A stretch of DNA of 30,452 bases, from assembly GCA_001970855.1 (NCBI GenBank), contig LSSN01001111.1:1-30452 (forward strand), written 5' to 3'. This DNA comes from Smittium culicis. Its lineage: Eukaryota > Kickxellomycota > Harpellomycetes > Harpellales > Legeriomycetaceae. The position numbers and the translations under genes were made by a program. This document shows, one piece after another, positions 1 through 10,406 of the stretch (its first letter is position 1; the number at the start of each line of letters is the position of its first letter). Below the pieces are notes generated by a model. That model saw only the letters and a list, made by a program, of their open reading frames with translations, had not been told where the DNA came from and made no database searches.

Positions 1-24
1 CTAAGACTAAGACTAAGACTAAGA
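1..24. repeat. Possible telomeric repeat, (CTAAGA)x4
   Basis: The window begins with four perfect tandem copies of CTAAGA. Read on the other strand the unit is TTAGTC, which shares the TTAG core of TTAGGG-type telomeres. The strand shown is the one expected to run from a left chromosome end (the CCCTAA-like strand). A retrotransposon relic and a long AT-rich gene-free tract follow, as is common in subtelomeres. Only 24 bases are visible, so this could also be a short microsatellite cut by the window edge. Confidence 0.4.
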
Positions 25-429
25 TAGTGTTATTTATTTAATATTACAGAGATAATATATATTTGTGGGATATACATAATAAAATAAATAATAATTTAAA
101 TTTTTCTGAAAGATGGAAAAAGGTTACCATTTTAAACTTTTGAAGAAAAATCTAAATATTATTATTAAATAAAAATAATTATAAAAGCATAATAATTTTC
201 AAATTATAGTTTGAGAAATATTATGAAGTGTTCTAGAAGGTTCTAGAAGTAACTGAAAATAATCTATGGATAAAATTCCATATTTTTCGATAAGATTCCA
301 TTGTATTCCAAAATATTCTATGATGTTTTGGATTGATTCTGTGCATAAAATGTGGTAGGATCCAAAATAATATTTAATATCAAAGCCATATAGTTATTTA
401 TTGTTGAATTTTTCCTGATATTATTAATT
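25..429. other. Non-coding AT-rich stretch at the 3' side of the retroelement relic
   Basis: No gene is visible. The stretch holds the heat-shock-element array at 231-248 and several TTCC/GGAA-like words between 285 and 320. It lies just past the last recognisable coding remnant of the minus-strand retroelement, so it may include that element's 3' terminal sequence; no second copy of the end is present to prove this. Confidence 0.5.
231..248. promoter_or_regulatory. Heat shock element array, four units
   Basis: The sequence is TTCtaGAAggTTCtaGAA: four alternating TTC/GAA units spaced by exactly two bases, the HSF-binding pattern. A fifth GAA (225-227) is one base out of register. It lies on the 3' side of the minus-strand DIRS-like relic, and a second group lies on its 5' side at 3253-3337. 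HSF binding is inferred from the pattern only. Confidence 0.6.
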
Positions 430-788
430 CACCCATGCTCCAATAAATCAATTACATCTATTGGGAAATTTAAGAAATTTTTATAATTGATATTATCTCC
501 CCGTTCTAAATTTTTTTTCTGGCTGGAGCCGTATTTTTCATTATTGTTAGTAATAAATGGATTATCAAGAATAAGACATGTGGCTGAGTCTGCCAACCCT
601 AGTTCCTTGAACCTGATCCTCTAATCTTCCACGCTGTTAAAAATCAAGCCTTGTTTTTCTGCATTAGCGACTTTCCGCTTGCTGGATCTGGGACTACATC
701 ATTTGAAGATATCCTTATAGGAGTCTGTAGCAACATTTTTAATATATACGGATACCACATTCCTGTCTTCGGCTCAGGAGTTAATAGA

Positions 789-1370
789 TTAATCACCATC
801 TTTTCTCAATGAACTTTTTGAGTTATTTTTTGAATTAAATTCCATGGAGGACAACAGTAAGGCTGCTTCCATATTCTCCATATATGTTTGAAAGTGTTTA
901 TCATTGTAGCTTCTTTGTTTTGCTTCCTTTCTTACGAAATTTTTCAGTTGTATGTTCTTTTGGGTCGCAAAAATATCAAAATCGTGTTTTCCCAAATTTT
1001 TCTGGATCTCGTTGAACATTTTTTTGGATAATGTCAATTCTGTTTTCGCCGTTAGTCTCAGCGGGACACCTTCCGGGTTCAAAATCGAATGAAAACAGTG
1101 CAGTTTAGGCCTCTTCCTAGTCGATAAACATTGTTATCATAGGTCCTCCAACAACCTACGAAGATTTTGGGACCGAGCACCTACTTTTTTCCTCGTGTAT
1201 ACTATTGAAATCTTGTTGTCGGAGTGCACTAAAACAATCATCCCCTGTATTTATGGCATCTTTAATGCATAAAGAATAACTGATAGCTCCTTTAAATTTA
1301 TCGTTAGTGGAATCTACTGCAGTTTCCATGGGCAAGAGTAGTGCTTGTCTCCCACTACAATTCTCCTATT
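789..1370 (-). pseudogene. RNase H domain remnant of the DIRS-like element
   Basis: Read leftwards on the minus strand, about 1320-1150 gives NLKELSVILYALK, one stop, then IVLVHSDNKISIVYTRK. This is the core of a retroelement RNase H, with the SDN aspartate preserved. After a frame change, 1082-789 is open for 97 codons and contains DIFATQKNIQLKNFVRK, matching the DLFAT segment found downstream of RNase H in DIRS-type polyproteins. The split into two frames and the internal stop make it non-functional. Confidence 0.7.
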
Positions 1371-1565
1371 CAAATCTCTCGCGTCTGTAAAAAAATCCAC
1401 TTCTGGGATCTCCAGTAGAAAAGATCTTCCATTCTAATCCTGTACGCTGTCTCTCCACCATATTAGATTTTCCAAAGAAGGCATCGAAAATTTTACAACT
1501 GAGCTCCAATCTTTTTTCTCTGAAAGTAATGAATTTTTTAGTTCTAACAGCCTTCTCATCACAAA

Positions 1566-2527
1566 TCATCCAGGAAAGTGAGCCGCTGCCATAGAGTGAG
1601 CTTTTCCTAGGAATGAGGCAAGATTGCGTTTAGTTGTCTTCCCCTTCTTTATTAGTCTGTCTGCTTCTTTTCTCAGATACCTTACCTTTCCCTTGGGTAT
1701 CTCTAGGCTCATCTTTAAAGAGTTTGATTTCATACCTAGATTAACTATTGATTGTGAAGGATTCAAATTCGATTTCTCCTGGTTTATCAGAAAACCCAGA
1801 TTTTTCATTTTTTTAATTATTTGATTTGTGAACGCTATATTTTCCCCTCTGGAAGAGGCTAGAAATATTATTTCGTCTAAAATTGAGATTATTCGTTTTC
1901 CCCTCTACCTAGCTCATTTTAAGTCAAAGCGAAGAATTTTTGTGAATACCAAAGGGCTCAGTGATATCCCAAATTTTAGGACTCGGAATTGATAGTTTCA
2001 ATATCCACAGTAAATCTTAGATATATACAGAAGGATTTCTGTATATAAAAATAAAGGAATTCATCTGATAGTTCAATTTTTGTCATCCAATCTTTCCTCC
2101 TTATTAGCTTGCAAACCGTACTTAAACTCTCCATCTAGAAATGTATATTTGGCGCGAATTGATTCAATGGCCTCAAGCCCATCACTGGTCGTAGTTCCCC
2201 CGATTTTTTGGGAGTGGTAAACATACGAGATAAAATTTTCTGGTTTCTAATTCAAAATCTCTGCAATAGCCTTTTTTTCGAGAATTTCCGCTATTTCTTT
2301 TTCTATAATGTCATGTCTCTAACGGTTTAACCGAGTTTTCCCGACTTTAGTACGTTTCTGATTGCAGTCAGTGGCTGGATCACTAGAGGGATCCGGAACC
2401 CCTCATGTTTATCCGATTTGGCCCAACGGTCTTTTATGAGTCTCTCCCACGATTTGTAATAGATACTCATTCTCCCTCTTATTCTGACTTCTTCCCTCGC
2501 CCCCGCTGGACAAAAGGGCGGCTGCAA
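1566..2527 (-). pseudogene. Reverse transcriptase remnant of the DIRS-like element
   Basis: Three or more frames together cover most of an RT. Block 2527-2327 holds the upstream conserved region (RGRMSIYYKSWERLIKDRW, EGFRIPL). Block 2310-2020 holds fingers and palm (FTTPKKSGELRPVMGLRPL; IELSDEF where IDLSDAF is usual). Block 1900-1566 holds the second catalytic motif, degraded to ILDE, and the thumb with the FLGKAHSM.AAHFPG signature typical of DIRS-like RTs. Both catalytic aspartate motifs are altered and there is at least one internal stop (about 2126), so it cannot encode an active enzyme. Confidence 0.75.
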
Positions 2528-2759
2528 GAACTCCCAATATACCAGTTGCTGTTAGCTTGGCTTTCGGGCTTGTGTTGTATAGGCTGATTATCTTGGATTT
2601 TTTCTTGCTGGTTCTAGTAGCCAAAATCAGGTTTGCTCCATCTTCTAGAATTATACCCTTTTCCATTGTGTGGTTATGTTGCAAGTACTGCCTTAGAAAT
2701 AACCTGTGATGCAGTGATGTGCTCGAAAAATCACTTTGGTTTGAATTAAGACTTATCAC
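2409..2759 (-). pseudogene. Region upstream of the RT, possible gag/linker remnant
   Basis: An open frame of 116 codons overlaps the first RT block in another frame. Its distal part (PKAKLTATGILGVLAAALL, then GGEGRSQNK) is low in complexity and ends in the glycine/arginine-rich stretch that precedes the RT in this class of element. The RT block continues in a different frame from about 2527, so a frameshift separates them. No independent function is assigned. Confidence 0.35.
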
Positions 2760-3252
2760 AGCTTGATAAGATTTGGGGAGAGGGGGGGAGTTTAACAGGT
2801 ATTTTTTTATGCTTTGTAGAAGTATTCTACCCTAAACTGCTTGATTTGTGAAGTAACGTCTTATAGAAGAATTTGTATGAGCCCTGAAAACTCAATTGCA
2901 TTAGCTGTCAAGATCTGGGTTACGAGAGTGCAAGGTAAGTGAAGTCAAAAATTATATTTACTATAAAGATATTTATTTATTACTTGCTAGAAAGTATACA
3001 AAATACTAGATGTCGAATTCAAGAAAGGAAAAACGAAACCTTTTTATAATTTTTTCGTTGCTTAGTTTTAGGCCATAAAATTCAAAGAAAAACTACAAAA
3101 TAAACTAAAAAGAAAGATATAGTAAAAAGACTGTTTGATTACTAATCAAACTTGTTTTATAATCAAAATAAATCGTTATCGATGTTAAAAATATGAACAC
3201 GTAAAATTATTACGTAAGAAAAATTAAAAATCGATAAGAAATTTCGGAAATG

Positions 3253-3279
3253 TTCTAGAAAGTTCCTAACATTCTAGAA
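3253..3279. promoter_or_regulatory. Heat shock element cluster
   Basis: TTCtaGAAagTTC at 3253-3265 gives three perfectly spaced units. A further TTCtaGAA follows at 3272-3279, one helical turn or less away. It stands 30 bp from the larger array at 3310-3337. Confidence 0.55.
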
Positions 3280-3309
3280 TATTGCTGCTGATAATATTTG
3301 AATAAACCG

Positions 3310-3337
3310 GAACATTCTAGAAAGTTCTAGAAAGTTC
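3310..3337. promoter_or_regulatory. Six-unit perfect heat shock element
   Basis: Six alternating GAA and TTC triplets, each separated by exactly two bases, run without a break over 28 bp (GAA 3310, TTC 3315, GAA 3320, TTC 3325, GAA 3330, TTC 3335). This is enough for cooperative HSF trimer binding. Dictyostelium DIRS-1 is known to carry heat-shock promoter sequence in its terminal repeats, so an association with the DIRS-like relic is plausible. Confidence 0.7.
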
Positions 3338-3442
3338 CATTAATGATATTAGCTGTGTTGAAGATGCTTTGGTCTTGGAGTACATTGTGTACAAAATAGT
3401 CAATCGGGCGAGTGATTCATGATATTATTTATTGAATATCCT

Positions 3443-3628
3443 TTATCTTAGAATCTCCATCCTTGAACTCGCTGTAAAGCCCCATTTCATTAAGGGAAGA
3501 GGGGTCATAAACCTTCCTGTGTTTCTAGGACAACATATCAAGAATTTTCTTCTTTCAGATTCCGTAGTTGGTGACTTAAAGAAATTTTGGGAAATCCTTG
3601 GTAGCTCTTTTGAAAGCTCCTGATTCAA
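3443..3628 (-). pseudogene. Gag-like fragment of a DIRS-type element
   Basis: A 61-codon minus-strand frame reads TESERRKFLICCPRNTGRF followed by MTPLPLMK. This resembles the conserved 'ERr.fl..CPrn...y.pP' stretch that I associate with the first ORF of fungal DIRS-like elements; the match is from recall and is short. It lies about 700 bp upstream of the RT remnant and on the far side of the heat shock elements, so it may belong to a second, truncated copy rather than to the same element. Confidence 0.35.
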
Positions 3629-5435
3629 ATGTAATTCCCTGGGCGGGGGTTTACAAGTAGTTATTTTTCACCATAAAAATCAATGATAGAGTCAGAATTA
3701 CCCGATATCGGCGTCCATTGGGATTTAAATTGGCTGATTCTGCGTAAAATATTCATTTCTCAAAATGAAAAAGATGCTGTTTATTGAATTTTGGTACCAT
3801 CTTGTGATATTTATTCATCAATATGTACTAATTTTAAAAATTATTTCCCGATATTTGGTAATTATTAAAATATCTAGGGTGTGTAACAGACGAAACAAAA
3901 AAGGATAAATATGTAATTGCAATACCTTCGAATTTATATTTGAAAAAAAAAACTTTATTTAATATAGATATAAAATTTTAAAATGATAGATTTAAATAAT
4001 TTAGAATTTCTATGAATGTTATTTTTGAATTTAATAAAAAATTAGTAGCAATTAATTTTGTTTTCCATAGAAATATAATATACTTAGCGAGATATAGAGA
4101 ATGAAATTTAATAAATTTAGCGTTATTTTTGAAAAAAAATAGCTTTAAAATGAAATAAATGTATATTAAAACATTTTTCCAATTCTTTAAATAATAATTC
4201 TAATTTTAAAATTTTTGGTCCAATAATTGGAAGCCGTAACAACGAAAGTTAATTGTTCTCAGTCACACATTTCACTAGAAATTCTAATTAATAAACTGAT
4301 TCACTACTCTCTGAATATTATTAGAATAATTACTATTATGTTTTTATTTTCAAATAATTAAAATATTTCGATTTTATAATTATATTTAGTTTTGTATATT
4401 ATTTTTTGCATGAATTGATTGTAAAAAATCAATTTAAATGTTGTGAATATGCTAAATAGAGGATTTGTAATTAAAAATAAAATCTTCGAAAATGCAGATT
4501 ATTTTAATTCATTAGTTTAAATTATAATCAAATTTTGAATCTTTATATATCCCCCTCCCCATTTCGCCATTTTATTAGGTTTATTCGGATTTTTTCAACC
4601 CTATCTCGTTTAATAATATTTAAAAAATCTATTTAATTATTCGTTAATTATTTGTAATTTAATTTATAGGTTAATACTAAAACAACATTACTAATAATTG
4701 ATTGAACCTCGAAATAAATTTTTTCTGTGGATAAAGTTCACCAAAATATGTAGATCAAATTTAGTAATATCAAACATAGGGATGGGGGGTTTTTTTTTCA
4801 AAAAATAAAAAAATATTTTTATGATATTGGATAATATATAATACTTCGTTATAATCGAATATAATTATATCTATATATTATATCGTTTAAAAAAAATAAT
4901 CGAACAATAAATTTTTTTGATAAATGATGTAGAATATAAAAAGTGTATATAATTAAAATTTTGTTGGTTAAATAGTAATATTTTAAAGTTAAAACTATTA
5001 ATAAAAGCTAAATCTTTTTTATTTGCAGGTCTATTTTAAAAAAATTTTAATTTTTAATAAAATGAAGCTAGAGGTGATTTTAGTTTCAATTGGCGCATTA
5101 TTTTTTAATATTTTGATTTTATGATATTAGTAAAAATTTGTAGCGTTATTTAATTGAAAAAATTAAACGAAAGATTGTTATTACCAATATTAGTTTAATT
5201 ATTTCAGGAGAGTTATGATTTTTTTGAACTTTTAAAATTATAAAATATAATCACAAATAGATAAATCACCATATAATTTTAAAGTTTAGTTAGCTATATA
5301 TTTAAAAACACCAATAAAAAAAATAAAAAATAAAGACTACAATAAATGATAAAAATTAAAGAAAAAATTAAAATTATATAATATGAAATTAAAAAATAAA
5401 TAAATAAATAAATTTTATAGTATAAAATAAAAATA

Positions 5436-5515
5436 AATAAAATATCAATAAAATATCAATAAAATATCAATAAAATATCAATAAAATATCAATAAAATAT
5501 CAATAAAATATCAAT
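5436..5515. repeat. 11-bp tandem repeat, 7 copies
   Basis: Seven perfect head-to-tail copies of AATAAAATATC occupy 5436-5512, followed by three bases of an eighth. There are no mismatches between copies, which suggests recent slippage or conversion. The surrounding AT-rich DNA is otherwise not periodic. Confidence 0.95.
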
Positions 5516-7265
5516 TTTTCTTGATTTATCCAAATAATAATTAAAAATGTTTTTATAAGCGTTGAACCCAGAAAGAGTATAATAGAGAAGTATAATTACA
5601 ATTATTTTTATCCTTAAATTTAGTTATACCCATAAGTTCTAATGAAATTTTTACAACCAATTTAAGAAAAAAAATAAGAGGTTCTGAACTAAGATGGCAT
5701 GTTGTATAATTAGCACTTATCTTTGAGATATATAGATTTGATCTACCAAAAATATTCTTTAAAATTATATACAGTTACTTTAACTTCGTAATTGTTTTAA
5801 ATTTTGAAATTTACCAGTAGATAGAAAAATTACTATAGTCTTTTAAGAGTTAATAAATTCAATTTATTAAACAAATTTCCCGTAAAAGAATAAATAATGT
5901 TCCTAATTCGATTTAATTCGCTAAAAAAATTGATTGAGTTGGAAGATTTTTCAAGATTCTTATATATGTTTGCAAGAATAATTTAATGACATCTTCAATA
6001 TTAGTAATTGAGATCTACAACTAATTTTATAAGCTTTTACTTGATATTATAAAAATTTTCACATTATTCAGAATATTATATGTCAATTATGAATTTTTTT
6101 AAATAAAAATAATTTCCTTATGATGTGATACAGTTAAAGATCAAATATTTCTCTATATTTTTAAAATTTACACTTTAAAAAATATAAATGAATTAGAATT
6201 TATTTTGAAACTAAGTCTATTTTAATTTTAATTAAAGGGTGCTAATTATGTTCAGGCTATTCAGAACCACTATTTATAACTTGAAATATTAATTTTAATC
6301 TCTATAGCTCAAAAAATAAATTATGAACCAAGTAAGAATAAAAATTTATTTCTATATTCTCCTCATCATCGATAATTATAATTTATTTTTGTTATATTTT
6401 TGACTGTGTTTAAAATAAACAGAGCTCATTTAATCCAATTTTCATCTTTACCTTCATTATTGTTTTTATAGGTATACTTATAAATTCATATTTTTAAAAT
6501 TTCATGAATATGATTTTATAGAATTTTTTTTGATTGAATATTTTATTTATTTTTATTCGCTGCTAAAATAATAGTATATTATTATATAAAAGACTTCAAA
6601 TATATTGCCTTAAGAACGTTTTATTTATTAAAGACCTTTCCCGTTCTCAAAAGATAAAATTAAACTAAATAAAGACAATCTCACGAAATTTGAAATAGTT
6701 TTATTTACATAAAATATGATGAAACCTATAGGCTAATTAGGTTAAAAATCACATAAATCGAGTGGCAAATTTAAAAAAATTATCAATAAGGAACGACATA
6801 AACTTTGATCAAAATAAGGAAAAAAAATCCACCAAATGGAAAATCAATTTATTTATTACCATTAAAGAGCGGAATTTTCTTCTCTATATTAAATATGGCA
6901 AATATTAGTGCATGTATCCAAAAAAAGCAGAAATAAGCCTGGCTGTTTAATACTCTTCGAGCTAATAGATATTTGTAATTATTTCATGTTCTTATATTTT
7001 TCATCAAAATTGCTTGAATATATATTAACTAAATCACATAATCATGCCCAAGTTGTTTATTGATTTACGCCCAAAAATAGAATATGACAAAGGAAATAAT
7101 ATAATAAGTGTCACAACTAGTTATAAATAGACTCAGAAGTTAAAACTATTTCAAGTGAATTTGATAATAATAAATACAAAACCCCAATTCTGTTCCCTCA
7201 TTAAATTATAATTTGCTATTTATAATTAATAAAAAATAATAATTTTATAAATAAATAGGTATTCG

Positions 7266-7289
7266 ATTTATTTATTTATTTATTTATTT
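7266..7289. repeat. ATTT microsatellite
   Basis: Six copies of ATTT in a row inside the AT-rich tract; a simple-sequence repeat with no further feature. Confidence 0.9.
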
Positions 7290-10200
7290 TTATTGCTATA
7301 ATTCGCAATAATAACTATAAATAAGTCAATGAATGACATAAGCATCTATAAAAGCCATAAAAATTCATTAATATTTCTAAATTCTCTCTATTCATCAGTT
7401 ACAATGCTTTAAATTAATTACAATTTTGGACAAATTTTCTAAATGCTTCAAACTTATACTGATAAAGTTTATTTTTTTGTATAATATTATAAAATATAAA
7501 ATTAAAAATTATAACAAAAAAATTAAATAATAATGTAAAACGTTAAAAAAAACATTAAAATAAAATATTAAAACAATATATTAATTATTTATACTAAAAT
7601 TGATTTATATTGAATTCAAATTTTTTTTATCTATATTACTCGAAAACTAATTAATCGCAAAATTTAAAGCGAAAAACAAAGATAAAGTATTAGTTTATTC
7701 TCTATTTTATTCTTTAAACTAAAATTTTGTATTGTAGAATAATCCAAAAAGCGAATGCAATGAATACAGTAATTATCACAAAGAGAAAAAACCTATTTTT
7801 TCCCCCACATTTTGTTAATAGAAAATAAAAGATTCTCAAAGCACATAGAGTGATTTTTTTTTTTCAAAGTTAATGTACCGACTTGATTCAATAATAGCTA
7901 GATTTAAAGTCAAAATGTCCGTTACTTTATTTCTGCATAAATTTACAATTATTGGTATTATTATTCTCTATTACTAGATTCTATTATAAAATAGTTCTTA
8001 TATGAAAGAGAAAAAAATAATGTATCACAAAAAAAATACTAAAACTCCCTCAAAAAAACTTTTTTTACAATATTTTTTTATCAAATAGGTTTCTAACTAT
8101 AAAAAATTCTTAAAATTACAAAATGATTACATTTATATAGGATATTTACTTATAGAATGATAAAACACTTATAGTGCAATACCAGTTGTAATTCACAGAA
8201 TTTTTAGTTTATAGTTTGTAAGCTTTTAATAGAAAATATATAAATTAAAACTTATTTTTTAGCAATTATTTTGAATAATATTTAAAAATTGAACTATAGA
8301 ACTTCAAATATAATAAAAAATGAGTTATAAATTATATTCAAACATTATATACTTGAGTTTTTGACCTGTTTTTATATATAAATGTATGATTAAATTTACG
8401 GATTATCATTTATTTATATTTTAAACAAGGTGGGGGAAGCTATATTCAGAGAGACACTTCTGCGAATTTTTAAAAGAAATTTAAATTAATCGCGAGATTT
8501 TTTACAAGATTATCCAAAAATATGCTACTTTATTTAGATTTCATATTTTCAAAATAATTTTTCACGTATCATAAAAATAATTATATTTAAATTATATATT
8601 TATAATTATATATCATATAGTTCAAATCTTTCAATTACTCAAAGTTCTAAAAATTTAATTATAGACGTATTTTTTGTGTTTAGTTTATTTAATTCGCTAG
8701 TTTTTAATTTAAAAATAAAATATTTAAACCTTTTATTTGAATAATTAAAGAATTATACATAGATTTTACCACAAATATTACCAGTGATAGAAATTATTTT
8801 GAAGATTGTGATTTTTTCTATATATCTATACATAAACTTAATTCATATTTTTTTTTTCAGTAAATATTACTATATTTAGAGTTGGAGTATAAAAAATTTC
8901 AAACATTTATTTTAATTATGCTAGAATAATATACCACTAATAAAAGTGCAGTTTTATATTATAATAGATCATTTTTAGATAAATAAAGAACTGGGTATAT
9001 AAATTTTTTGGTTTTATCAAGCTTAATTTACCTTTATTGTGTAAAGCTATTGGCATTTGGAAGTATATCTACTTTATTCTGATAACATTTGACTTGGTAA
9101 TAAGTTTATACATTTAATTTAAAAATTCTTCTTAAATAAATGCCCATAGGGTAAACAGGCGGTAGACCACCAAAGGATTTTTATAAATCATTAGATTATT
9201 TTATTTTTTGTTAGTTCAGCTGTTATTTATGTTAATAAAATCCGAGATATAAAAAAAAAAATTAAAGATTGTATATTATTTTAGGCTTTGAGCTTAAAGC
9301 TTTGGAATTATTATTGATTTTTATTTAATGTAGAATTTGATTTTTATTAGTAAAAGCTATCGTTTATATTCGTTTATATTTATATTTTTTAATATTAATT
9401 TATATACCAACTCGCAGAAATTTATATAAAAATATTTTTTAATCAGTTTTATTGATTGTTTTTGAGTATGTTATCAAGTTTTTTTTTATATTTTTATTCA
9501 ATCAAAGCTAATAAGAACCAAAGCTTATTCAACAAGTTTTACAGATTTCACATAGTTTTTTCTGAGCTAATTATTTTCTTGGGTTGATTTTAGTACAAAT
9601 AATTTTTATTAGGTACATTTATTAATACGCTAAATTATCTATGATGCGATAAAAAAATTGAATTAAAAAATATGAAAACGGAATTATTTCGTGGCGTCTA
9701 CTTGTTGGTCTATTATAAGAAGTAAATAATACAATTATATATATTAAATTGATTGTTGTAATTAAAATTTTTTTAAAATAATAATAAATTGTAGCTGAAT
9801 CGAAGCTTATTTGATATAAGAATTGATGCTTCATCTAATTTCTGTATACTCTTTTGTTATTAATGAGACTAATTTTTAATTGTACATTTGGTAAAATGAT
9901 GAGTGTTTAGTGACACATCATAAATTAACTATTTGAATGAAAAATATTCAGAATAGTGAAATCAACTAAACTAATACAGTTGTTTCTTGGAAGATTAAAA
10001 TTATGCAATGCTTCTGTAAAATTAATTATTTTCGAAAGGATATAAATAGCATATAAATGAAATTTTTGCACTTTTACCCATTAATGCTTTTGCCACCAAC
10101 CAAAGAACGTATATAAAACGCACTCAATTATTCTAGCTACCTTGAAAAATAGTACCAAATAATTTCATAGAATTTTCACTCGATTTCATTATTTTAGTAT

Positions 10201-10406
10201 TAGATTTTTTTTTGTTCTGAGGTAAAAGTATCTTTGATAAGAACGCCCAATAAATTTTGAGACAAATACAAATTATTTAATACTAACTTTATCTATATGA
10301 AATTTACAAAGTAATTTTTTTTAGGTCTCATTACTGAAAAATTCGTAGCGTCTATTTATGGGTCAAGCATAGGAATAATAAAATAAAGATAATTTATAAA
10401 AGCCCC

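Larger units (their letters stand above)
430..2760 (-). mobile_element. Decayed DIRS-like retrotransposon (RT and RNase H, frame-broken)
   Basis: Coding remnants run leftwards on the minus strand in several frames. The order matches DIRS-type elements. A stretch near 2460-2360 carries WERLIKDRW and EGFRIPL. An EKEIAEILEKKAIAEI segment lies near 2310-2250. A palm block at about 2240-2020 includes PKKSGELRPVMGLRPLNQF, a stop, then STVCKLIRRKDWMTKIELSDEF. The catalytic-loop region near 1890-1800 reads ILDEIIFLASS where a YLDD-type motif is expected, followed by LGFLIN and the FLGKAHSMAAAHFPG segment ending at 1566. RNase H with LVHSDN lies at about 1310-1140. Then come DIFATQKNIQL (about 970) and a linker with VVPDPASGKS and AWKIRG (about 770-600). 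Frameshifts, internal stops and altered active sites show that it is dead. The tyrosine recombinase core was not found, so the 3' part is truncated. Assignment to the DIRS/tyrosine-recombinase order rests on family resemblance, not on a visible recombinase. Confidence 0.8.
2761..3442. other. Non-coding spacer 5' of the retroelement relic
   Basis: No gene is visible. The stretch contains a purine run (about 2773-2790), AT-rich filler, and the two heat-shock-element groups at 3253-3279 and 3310-3337. Because the relic is read leftwards, this spacer lies where its promoter or 5' terminal sequence would be. Confidence 0.45.
3700..10400. other. Long AT-rich gene-free tract
   Basis: About 6.7 kb of strongly AT-rich sequence with long A and T runs. 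Stops are dense in all frames. The only frame of note (9622-9834, minus, 70 codons) has a composition expected by chance. I found no tRNA-like B box, no domain motif and no intron-exon pattern. It contains the 11-bp tandem repeat at 5436-5515 and the ATTT microsatellite at 7266-7289. Short C- or G-rich islands stand out near 4551-4560 and 4783-4788. It separates the retroelement-bearing left end from the gene-bearing part. Confidence 0.7.

Noticed and set aside
5540..5580. Possible tRNA B box on the minus strand (GGGTTCAACGC)
   Set aside because: The trailing CC is missing and no cloverleaf could be drawn around it. No supportable tRNA was found anywhere in the window.
6620..6660. CTTTCCCGTTCTC word as another MITE end
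   Set aside because: No matching core or second end was found about 195 bp away.
9622..9834. 70-codon minus-strand frame in the AT-rich block
   Set aside because: Composition is Phe/Ile/Tyr-rich as expected from AT-rich DNA, with no motif, splice pattern or homology that I recognise.
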